Below are positions 57,324 through 64,000 of a DNA stretch of 64,000 nucleotides, in pieces (within the stretch, counting starts at the first letter, position 1; each line of letters begins with the position of its first letter). The translations under genes were made by a program, and so were the position numbers. Location of the stretch: the NCBI RefSeq assembly GCF_009671065.1, contig NZ_CP046027.1, positions 2,553,511 through 2,617,510 on the forward strand, read 5' to 3'. The stretch comes from Neisseria brasiliensis (GTDB taxonomy: Bacteria; Pseudomonadota; Gammaproteobacteria; Burkholderiales; Neisseriaceae). The notes below the pieces were generated by a model, which saw only the letters and a program-made list of their open reading frames with translations, searched no databases and was not told where the DNA came from.

Positions 57324-58424
57324 ATGAATACTCAACACACCCCACAAAACATCATCGTCGGCCTCTCCGGCGGCGTCGATTCATCCGTGACTGCTGCTTT
57401 GTTAAAAAAACAAGGCCATCATGTCAATGGCGTATTTATGCAAAACTGGGAAGACGATGACAACGACGAATATTGCAGCATCAAGCAAGATTCATTCGAT
57501 GCCATTGCTGTGGCCGATATTGTCGGCATCGACATCGATATTGTGAATTTTGCCGAACAATACAAAGACAATGTGTTCGCCTATTTCTTAAAAGAATACA
57601 GCGCCGGCCGCACGCCAAATCCCGATGTATTGTGTAATGCCGAAATCAAATTCAAGTGCTTCTTGGATTACGCCATCGAACAAGGCGCGGACACCATTGC
57701 CACCGGCCACTACGCACGCAAAGAAGTACGCAACGGCGTGCATTACCTGCTCAAAGGTCTCGACCAAAACAAAGACCAAAGTTATTTCCTGTACCGCTTA
57801 AAACCGCATCAACTCGAGCGCGCCATTTTCCCATTGGGCGATTTGGAAAAACCTGAAGTTCGCCGTTTGGCTACTGAATTCGAGCTGCCGACCGCTGCGA
57901 AAAAAGATAGCACCGGCATCTGCTTTATCGGCGAGCGCCCGTTTCGCGAATTTCTGCAAAAATACCTGCCGACCAACAACGGTAAAATGGTCACACCTGA
58001 AGGTAAAGTGGTCGGCGAACACGTCGGCTTGATGTTTTACACCTTAGGCCAGCGCAAAGGTTTAGGCATTGGCGGCGCAGGCGAACCATGGTTTGTTGCC
58101 GCTAAAGATTTGGGCAAAAACGAATTAATCGTGGTACAAGGACACGATCATCCGCTGCTTTACACCAACAGCCTAATCATGAACGATTTGAGCTTTACCC
58201 TGCCTGAGCGTCCGCAACCTGGCCGCTACACCTGCAAAACCCGCTACCGTATGGCCGATGCCGCCTGCGAATTGCGCTATCTCGATGATGACACCATCGA
58301 ATTAGTGTTCGATGAACCGCAATGGGCGGTCACCCCCGGTCAATCTGCTGTGATTTACGATGGCGATGTGTGCTTGGGTGGCGGTATCATTATGTCGACC
58401 GATAAACCGGTTATCATCAAATAA
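57324..58424 (+). CDS. mnmA: tRNA-specific 2-thiouridylase MnmA
   Basis: 366 residues. PP-loop IIVGLSGGVDSSVTAALLKK near the start. Catalytic Cys in NPDVLCNAEIKFKCFLDYAI (about 100) and persulfide Cys in KKDSTGICFIGERPFREFLQ (about 197). The C-terminal barrel domain contains LGQRKGLGIGGAGEPWFVAA. It thiolates U34 of Lys/Glu/Gln tRNAs with ATP and sulfur from the Tus/IscS route. Standard length, single unit. Confidence 0.97.
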   Translation: MNTQHTPQNIIVGLSGGVDSSVTAALLKKQGHHVNGVFMQNWEDDDNDEYCSIKQDSFDAIAVADIVGIDIDIVNFAEQYKDNVFAYFLKEYSAGRTPNPDVLCNAEIKFKCFLDYAIEQGADTIATGHYARKEVRNGVHYLLKGLDQNKDQSYFLYRLKPHQLERAIFPLGDLEKPEVRRLATEFELPTAAKKDSTGICFIGERPFREFLQKYLPTNNGKMVTPEGKVVGEHVGLMFYTLGQRKGLGIGGAGEPWFVAAKDLGKNELIVVQGHDHPLLYTNSLIMNDLSFTLPERPQPGRYTCKTRYRMADAACELRYLDDDTIELVFDEPQWAVTPGQSAVIYDGDVCLGGGIIMSTDKPVIIK

Positions 58425-58435
58425 ACGAAAGTCTC

Positions 58436-58462
58436 AGGCCGTCTGAACATTTCAGACGGCCT
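58436..58462. terminator. Uptake-sequence inverted pair after mnmA
   Basis: AGGCCGTCTGAA-CAT-TTCAGACGGCCT followed by TTCTGT. Confidence 0.8.
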
Positions 58463-58560
58463 TTCTGTATTCAATCCGCTTAGGCTGTTATAATCTTTTC
58501 ATCTAAACCATATCAATGGTTTTCTTCCATCTTATTACTACCACAAGAGACTGATTATCC

Positions 58561-60234
58561 ATGGAAAAACCTTGGTTACAAAGTTATGAAACGGGCGTGG
58601 CGCATGAAATCGACATCACCCGCTACCAATCCATTATTGATGTATTCCAAAAAAGCGTCGCCAAATTCGGCGACAAACCGGCGTTTCAAAACATGGGCAA
58701 ATCGCTCAGCTACAACGAAACCGCCAAGCTCGCCACTGAATTTGCATCCTATCTGCAAAACGTATTAAAGCTACAACGCGGTGAACGCGTGGCCATCATG
58801 ATGCCGAATCTGCTACAATATCCGGTAGCTTTATTCGGCATTTTGCAGGCCGGTTTGGTGGTGGTGAACACCAACCCACTCTACACCCCGCGCGAACTGG
58901 AACACCAGCTCAAAGACAGTGGCGCCACCACCATTATCGTGTTAGAAAATTTTGCCAATACTCTGGAATTGGTATTGCCACGCACCGACATCAAAAACGT
59001 GATTATCGCTTCTGTTGGTGAGATGTTTGGCGCCATTAAAGGCAACCTGATAAACTTTGTTTTGCGCAAAGTGAAAAAAATGGTACCCGAATACCGCATT
59101 GCCAACACCATTACCTTTCAGACGGCCTTAAAACAAGGTGCGACGCATACGCTCCGACCGGTTGAATTAAACCGCGAAGATACCGCCCTGCTGCAATACA
59201 CCGGTGGCACCACTGGTGTGGCTAAAGGTGCTATGCTCAGCCACGGCAATATTTGCGCCAATATGATGCAGGCGTCGGAATGGATTAAAAACCTGCTGCG
59301 CGAAGGCGAAGAAGTGGTGATCGCCGCGCTGCCGCTTTACCACATTTTTTCGCTCACCGTGAACCTGATGATTTTCTCCAATGCCGGTTCCAAAATTATT
59401 TTGATTACCAACCCGCGCGACATGAAGGGCTTTATCGGCGACATGAAAAAAGACCGCATCAGCGTGTTTGTCGGCGTGAACACCTTATTCAACGGTTTGG
59501 TCAACCGTCCTGAGTTTACCGAAATCGATTTTTCCAACCTGAAGCTGACTTTAGGCGGCGGCATGGCCACGCAACGCGCCGTGGCGGAAAAATGGAAAAA
59601 AATCACCGGCACGCCGATTGTCGAAGCCTACGGCCTGACCGAATGCAGCCCGGGCGTGTGTTGTAACCCATTGAATATTGGAGCCTACAGCGGCGGCATC
59701 GGTTTGCCTGTTTCATCTACCGAAGTCGAGTTGCGCGATGGCGATGGTAAACTGGTGCAGCAAGGCCAGCCGGGCGAAATGTGGGTGCGCGGCCCCCAAG
59801 TGATGAAAGGCTATTGGAACCGTCCGGAAGAAACCGCCAAAGCCATCGACAGCAAAGGCTTTATCGAAACCGGCGACATTGCCGTCATGGATGAAAAAGG
59901 CTGGTTTAAGCTGGTTGACCGTAAAAAAGACTTAATCGTGGTTTCCGGCTTCAACGTTTATCCAAACGAAATCGAAGAAGTGGTCGCCCATCACGATAAG
60001 GTTTTAGAAGTGGCCTGTATTGGCGTGCCGAATGAAAAAACCGGCGAAGCCTTAAAAGTATTTGTGGTGAAAAAAGACAATTCGCTCACCAAAGAAGAAT
60101 TGATCGATTTTTGCCGCACCGAGCTGACTGCTTACAAAGTACCGAAAGACATCGAATTTCGCGACGAATTGCCGAAATCCAATGTCGGCAAAATCCTGCG
60201 CCGAGAATTGCGTGACGAAGTATTGAAAAAATAA
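58561..60234 (+). CDS. fadD: Long-chain fatty-acid-CoA ligase FadD
   Basis: 557 residues. AMP-binding motif LLQYTGGTTGVAKGAMLSHG (about 212), FTDG-like IVEAYGLTECSPGVCCNPLN, GYWNRPEETAKAIDSKGFIE with TGDIAVMDEKGWFKLVDRKK and the catalytic Lys region FRDELPKSNVGKILRRELRD. Activates fatty acids with ATP and CoA at the inner membrane. Length matches E. coli FadD (561). Ends just before an uptake-sequence hairpin. Confidence 0.95.
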   Translation: MEKPWLQSYETGVAHEIDITRYQSIIDVFQKSVAKFGDKPAFQNMGKSLSYNETAKLATEFASYLQNVLKLQRGERVAIMMPNLLQYPVALFGILQAGLVVVNTNPLYTPRELEHQLKDSGATTIIVLENFANTLELVLPRTDIKNVIIASVGEMFGAIKGNLINFVLRKVKKMVPEYRIANTITFQTALKQGATHTLRPVELNREDTALLQYTGGTTGVAKGAMLSHGNICANMMQASEWIKNLLREGEEVVIAALPLYHIFSLTVNLMIFSNAGSKIILITNPRDMKGFIGDMKKDRISVFVGVNTLFNGLVNRPEFTEIDFSNLKLTLGGGMATQRAVAEKWKKITGTPIVEAYGLTECSPGVCCNPLNIGAYSGGIGLPVSSTEVELRDGDGKLVQQGQPGEMWVRGPQVMKGYWNRPEETAKAIDSKGFIETGDIAVMDEKGWFKLVDRKKDLIVVSGFNVYPNEIEEVVAHHDKVLEVACIGVPNEKTGEALKVFVVKKDNSLTKEELIDFCRTELTAYKVPKDIEFRDELPKSNVGKILRRELRDEVLKK

Positions 60235-60265
60235 GCAGTTGAATGGGGTTGACTTCATCTCCATC

Positions 60266-60304
60266 AGGCCGTCTGAAAGGAATATGTATTTTTCAGACGG
60301 CCTG
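60266..60304. terminator. Uptake-sequence inverted pair after fadD
   Basis: AGGCCGTCTGAAAGG / TTTTTCAGACGGCCT. Confidence 0.75.
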
Positions 60305-60382
60305 TTTCATTTTCATTTGTCCGAGTTTGCCAGTGCGGCCGCTTCAGGGTAAAATCACGTATTCCAACATGGGTATTTCATC

Positions 60383-62017
60383 ATGACTAAATTTATATTC
60401 GTCACCGGCGGCGTTGTATCTTCCTTAGGAAAAGGTATCGCCGCCGCTTCTATTGCGACCATTCTCGAATCGCGCGGTCTCAACGTCACCATGCTCAAGC
60501 TCGACCCGTATATCAACGTCGATCCGGGCACGATGAGCCCGTTCCAACACGGCGAAGTGTTTGTCACCGACGACGGCGCGGAAACCGACCTTGACTTAGG
60601 CCACTACGAGCGTTTCATCAACGCCACCCTCACCCGCCGCAACAGCTTCAGCGCAGGCCAAGTGTATGAAAACGTGATTGCCAAAGAGCGCCGCGGCGAC
60701 TACTTGGGTGGCACCGTGCAAGTAATTCCGCACATCACCGACGAAATCAAACGCCGCATCCATGAAGGTGCAGCAGGCTACGACGTGGCCATCGTCGAAA
60801 TCGGCGGTACCGTCGGTGACATCGAATCATTGCCGTTTCTTGAAGCCATCCGCCAAATGCGCAGCCAGCTCGGCCGCAACAATACCTTGTTTGCCCACTT
60901 AAGCTATGTGCCTTACATTGCCGCAGCCGGTGAAATCAAAACCAAACCAACCCAGCATACCGTAAAAGAAATGTTGGGCATCGGCATTCAGCCGGATATT
61001 TTGATTTGCCGCATGGATCGCCCTATGCCAGAAGACGAGCGCCGTAAAATCGCTTTGTTCTGTAACGTAGAAGAGCGTGCGATTGTCGGCAGCTATGATG
61101 TGGACAGCATCTATGAATGTCCGGAAATGCTGCATAACCAAGGCATCGACACCATCATCACCGAGCAGCTGCAATTGAATGTGCAGCAAGCGGATCTAAC
61201 CGAATGGAAGAAAATCGTTCACGCGATTAAAAATCCGAAGCACATCGCCAAAATCGGCATGGTCGGCAAATATGTAGATTTGACCGAATCCTACAAATCG
61301 CTGATTGAAGCCTTACGCCACGCCGGTATTCATACTGAAACCGATGTGCAAATTACCTATTTCGACAGCGAAGAAATCGAGAAAAACGGCGGCGATGTTT
61401 CAGCTTTGAAAGAAATGGATGCCATTTTGGTACCGGGCGGCTTCGGCGTGCGCGGTGTGGAAGGCAAAATCGCAGCGGTACGTTACGCGCGTGAAAACAA
61501 TGTGCCTTACTTAGGCATTTGCTTAGGCATGCAAATCGCTTTGATTGAGTATGCGCGTGATGTGGCCGGTTTGCCGGATGCCAACTCGACCGAATTCAAC
61601 CTGAAATGCGCCTCGCCTGTAGTAGCCTTGATTGATGAATGGCAAACCGCCGACGGCAGCGTGGAAGTGCGTGATGAAAACGCCGACTTAGGCGGCACCA
61701 TGCGTTTGGGCGCACAGAATGTCGAGCTCAAACCGGGCAGCTTGGCCGCTAAAATCTACGGCAGCGAAGAAATCCGCGAACGTCACCGCCACCGCTACGA
61801 AGTCAATAACAACTTCGTTCCCGCATTAGAACAAGCCGGTTTGGTCATCGGCGGTGTATCCGCAGGCCGCGAGCGTTTGGTAGAAACCATTGAACTACCA
61901 AACCATCCTTGGTTCTTCGCGTGTCAGTTCCATCCGGAATTTACGTCCAACCCACGCCAAGGACATCCGTTGTTTAACGCTTTTGTGAAAGCTGCGTTGA
62001 CCAATAAATCAGCCTAA
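60383..62017 (+). CDS. pyrG: CTP synthase
   Basis: 544 residues. Synthase domain: KFIFVTGGVVSSLGKGIAAA (P-loop), LDPYINVDPGTMSPFQHGEV and EIGGTVGDIESLPFLEAIRQ. Glutaminase domain: LVPGGFGVRGVEGKIAAVRY, YLGICLGMQIALIEYARDVA (catalytic Cys about 380) and WFFACQFHPEFTSNPRQGHP (His and Glu). Makes CTP from UTP and glutamine. Ends with an ordinary terminator lacking uptake cores. Confidence 0.98.
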   Translation: MTKFIFVTGGVVSSLGKGIAAASIATILESRGLNVTMLKLDPYINVDPGTMSPFQHGEVFVTDDGAETDLDLGHYERFINATLTRRNSFSAGQVYENVIAKERRGDYLGGTVQVIPHITDEIKRRIHEGAAGYDVAIVEIGGTVGDIESLPFLEAIRQMRSQLGRNNTLFAHLSYVPYIAAAGEIKTKPTQHTVKEMLGIGIQPDILICRMDRPMPEDERRKIALFCNVEERAIVGSYDVDSIYECPEMLHNQGIDTIITEQLQLNVQQADLTEWKKIVHAIKNPKHIAKIGMVGKYVDLTESYKSLIEALRHAGIHTETDVQITYFDSEEIEKNGGDVSALKEMDAILVPGGFGVRGVEGKIAAVRYARENNVPYLGICLGMQIALIEYARDVAGLPDANSTEFNLKCASPVVALIDEWQTADGSVEVRDENADLGGTMRLGAQNVELKPGSLAAKIYGSEEIRERHRHRYEVNNNFVPALEQAGLVIGGVSAGRERLVETIELPNHPWFFACQFHPEFTSNPRQGHPLFNAFVKAALTNKSA

Positions 62018-62026
62018 GCCTTGCAT

Positions 62027-62058
62027 AAAAAAAGCACCTAAATATCAGGTGCTTTTTT
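62027..62058. terminator. Terminator between pyrG and nspA
   Basis: AAAAAAAGCACCT-AAATATC-AGGTGCTTTTTT, bidirectional; unlike most here it contains no uptake core. Confidence 0.9.
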
Positions 62059-62081
62059 ATTTGTGGCTAAACACAATTCAA

Positions 62082-62645
62082 TTAAAATTTCACGCGTACG
62101 CCAACAGAAGCCTCGTGAGAGTGAACTTTAATATCATCAAATTTGCCCCAGTAATTATAGCGATAACCAGCATCTAAGGCAACATTTTGAGCCACATCAT
62201 AGCTCACACCTGCCAATACACCTGCGCCGGTACGGGTTTTGCGGTAAGAACCTGTTTCTTTATAACCGATGCCTTCTTCAGTCCAATCATCTGAAACGCG
62301 ATTGATACCTAAGCGTGCACCCACATAAGGTTTAACCGGTTGATACATATCAAAATCATAAATCGCTGATACACCTACGCTTTGGAATTTTGCTTTGCCG
62401 CTGCCTTCTGGTAAATCATAGCTATAGTTTTTATAGTGGGTATAATCCACACCAACACGCACATTGTTACCAAAATCATAACCCACAGTTACGCGTGGGC
62501 TAAAGCCGCTTTTAGAATCAGAAGCATCGTTTTTGATTTTCACTTTCGCCACACCCACATCGCCTTGCACATATACACCTGGTGCAGCCAATGCATAAGC
62601 CGACATCAACAAACCGGCAACGATTAAAGACATTTTCTTCATCAT
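62082..62645 (-). CDS. nspA: NspA-like eight-stranded outer membrane barrel
   Basis: 187 residues from ATG 62645 (double ATG, GGAGAGTACGT before it). The signal peptide is MMKKMSLIVAGLLMSAYALA. The mature part closely follows neisserial NspA: VYVQGDVGVAKVKIKND, FSPRVTVGYDFGNNVRVGVD with YTHYKNYSYDLP, SAIYDFDMYQPVKPYVGARL, GVLAGVSYDVAQNVALDAGY and the terminal HEASVGVRVKF. The C-terminal Phe is the outer-membrane assembly signal. NspA binds factor H in pathogens; here the loops are longer (DDWTEEGIGYKETGSYRK), so that role is unknown. Related to Opa porins. Confidence 0.9.
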   Translation of the reverse strand: MMKKMSLIVAGLLMSAYALAAPGVYVQGDVGVAKVKIKNDASDSKSGFSPRVTVGYDFGNNVRVGVDYTHYKNYSYDLPEGSGKAKFQSVGVSAIYDFDMYQPVKPYVGARLGINRVSDDWTEEGIGYKETGSYRKTRTGAGVLAGVSYDVAQNVALDAGYRYNYWGKFDDIKVHSHEASVGVRVKF

Positions 62646-62847
62646 ACGTACTCTCCAAAAAAACCACAGCACTATTGCATATGGCAGAATCATTGTAATC
62701 ATGTGTAATTACAATGTAAAGGACATCGTTGCTTTGTCCATAAAAGAATATAACCAAAAGCACTTATCATACAACCAAGCATTCTTTCCCATTTTCAGAC
62801 GGCCTAGGTAAAGTAACGACCATATCAAAATGAGCCTAGGAGCCACT

Positions 62848-64000
62848 ATGACCACCACCGACCCACGTGCCAAACTGCCCGATGCCCCTTTAGCTGACAA
62901 CGAACGCTTAAAAGACCAAAGCCAGCACTTGCGCGGCACCATTGCCGACGATTTGAAAGACGGCATGACCGGCGGTTTTAACGGCGACAATTTCCAACTC
63001 ATCCGTTTCCACGGCATGTACGAACAAGACGACCGCGACATACGCGCCGAACGTCTTGAGCAAAAACTCGAGCCGCTAAAAAACGTGATGCTGCGCTGCC
63101 GCCTGCCGGGTGGCATCATCAAACCCCAACAATGGCTGGGCATTGACAAATTCGCCGGCGAAAGCACCCTCTACGGCTCCATCCGTCTGACCAACCGCCA
63201 AACCTTCCAATTCCACGGCGTATTGAAAGACAACATCAAACCGATGCACCAATGGCTCAACGAATTGGGCTTGGACTCCATCGCCACCGCAGGCGACGTG
63301 AACCGCAACGTTTTGTGTACCAGCAACCCTGTCGAAAGCAGTTTGCACAAAGAAGCCTACGAATGGGCAAAAAAAATCAGCGAGCATTTGTTGCCGAAAA
63401 CCCGCGCCTACGCCGAAATCTGGCTGGACGGTGAAAAACTGCACTCTACCGAAGACTTGGTGACTGCTCCGTTGGCCGATTCCGTGAAAAGCGGCGATGC
63501 CACCGAGCCGGTTTTGGGTAAAAACTACCTGCCGCGTAAATTCAAAACCACCGTTGTCATTCCGCCGCACAACGATGTCGACTTACATGCCAACGACTTG
63601 AACTTCGTTGCCATCGAAGAAAACGGCAAATTAGCCGGTTTCAACGTCTTGGTCGGCGGCGGCCTGTCGATGGAACACGGCAACACCAAAACCTACCCCA
63701 ACACCGCCCGCGAATTCGGCTTTATCGGCTTGGACAAAGTATTGGACTGCGCCGCCGCCGTCGTTTCCGTCCAACGCGACTGGGGCAACCGCAGCGACCG
63801 CAAAAACGCCAAAACCCGCTACACGCTTGAGCGCGTCGGCGTACAAACTTTCATCGAAGAAGTCGAAAACCGCATGGGCACGAAATTCGAGCCTTTGCGT
63901 CCTTATCAATTCACTTCACGCGGCGACCGCATCGGCTGGGTACAAGGCGAAGAAGGCAACTGGCACTTGACCCTGTTCATCGAAAACGGCCGCCTGCTCG
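62848..64000 (+). CDS. cysI: Sulfite reductase haemoprotein beta subunit, 3' part beyond window
   Basis: Start ATG 62848 with AGGAG before it (MTTTDPRAKLPDAPLADNER). 384 codons are visible and the frame is open to the edge. CysI features: LRGTIADDLKDGMTGGFNGD, RLTNRQTFQFHGVLKDNIKP, DVNRNVLCTSNPVESSLHKE and FNVLVGGGLSMEHGNTKTYP. The Fe-S/siroheme cysteines (C-terminal) are outside the window. Reduces sulfite to sulfide. Upstream DNA lies between divergent nspA and cysI and carries a single uptake core. Confidence 0.96.
   Translation, partial: MTTTDPRAKLPDAPLADNERLKDQSQHLRGTIADDLKDGMTGGFNGDNFQLIRFHGMYEQDDRDIRAERLEQKLEPLKNVMLRCRLPGGIIKPQQWLGIDKFAGESTLYGSIRLTNRQTFQFHGVLKDNIKPMHQWLNELGLDSIATAGDVNRNVLCTSNPVESSLHKEAYEWAKKISEHLLPKTRAYAEIWLDGEKLHSTEDLVTAPLADSVKSGDATEPVLGKNYLPRKFKTTVVIPPHNDVDLHANDLNFVAIEENGKLAGFNVLVGGGLSMEHGNTKTYPNTAREFGFIGLDKVLDCAAAVVSVQRDWGNRSDRKNAKTRYTLERVGVQTFIEEVENRMGTKFEPLRPYQFTSRGDRIGWVQGEEGNWHLTLFIENGRLL

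Overview
The window comes from a Neisseriaceae chromosome, most likely a Neisseria species. The DNA uptake sequence core GCCGTCTGAA is scattered throughout, usually as the 12-mer AGGCCGTCTGAA and often as inverted pairs that end transcription units. Gene content agrees: an NspA-like outer membrane protein, FolE2, an IS1655-like element and a Neisseria-type dif site.

Region 1 (1 to about 20477) is the replication/partition end of an integrative element of the gonococcal-genetic-island / ICE type. All its genes lie on the minus strand. Reading inward from the chromosome they are parA, parB, a DUF2857-like gene, two winged-helix replication-type genes, a TIGR03761-like gene, a DUF3158-like gene, ssb, a small membrane protein, topB, a Tat-exported DUF882/M15 peptidase with a ParB-fold partner, a DUF3577 gene, a DUF3275 gene and many short uncharacterised genes. 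A dif-like XerCD site lies at 20450-20477, between parA and the chromosome. The conjugation genes and the other boundary would lie left of the window.

This region holds the most unusual sequence. (a) Nine genes between 1 and 6.9 kb each carry a related hairpin leader just upstream of the start codon. In every copy the 3' arm of the hairpin can pair either with its own 5' arm or with the ribosome-binding/start region of its own gene, which looks like a reiterated RNA switch. (b) Two oppositely oriented arrays of a 125-bp repeat (about 3.2 and 5.3 copies) flank the TIGR03761-DUF3158 pair. Each unit has two 19-bp palindromes, a candidate partition centromere or origin. (c) A 0.7-kb gene-free stretch (5565-6281) is packed with inverted repeats. 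(d) A membrane-protein cassette of one two-TM protein and two single-TM peptides occurs twice.

Region 2 (20.5-64 kb) is ordinary chromosome: ruvB, a DUF2130 gene, cca, a solitary mlaC-like gene, tRNA-Leu(CAA), alaA, aspA, alaS, an hpnC-like gene, fpr, a metB/metC-type gene, folE2, dsbD, an orphan two-domain adenine methyltransferase, mfd, a DyP peroxidase, recB, bfd, gshB, dgkA, a PCu(A)C copper chaperone, mnmA, fadD, pyrG, nspA and the start of cysI. Most are single-gene units separated by uptake-sequence hairpins.

Region 2 also shows decay and insertion. A TonB-dependent receptor has lost its 5' part and carries a 143-bp MITE. It abuts an ABC-transporter fragment. A polyamine-binding protein gene has one in-frame stop. 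A metallophosphoesterase gene has lost its middle. Two insertion sequences, IS30/IS1655-like and IS3/IS150-like, each sit inside an uptake-sequence hairpin on either side of bfd.
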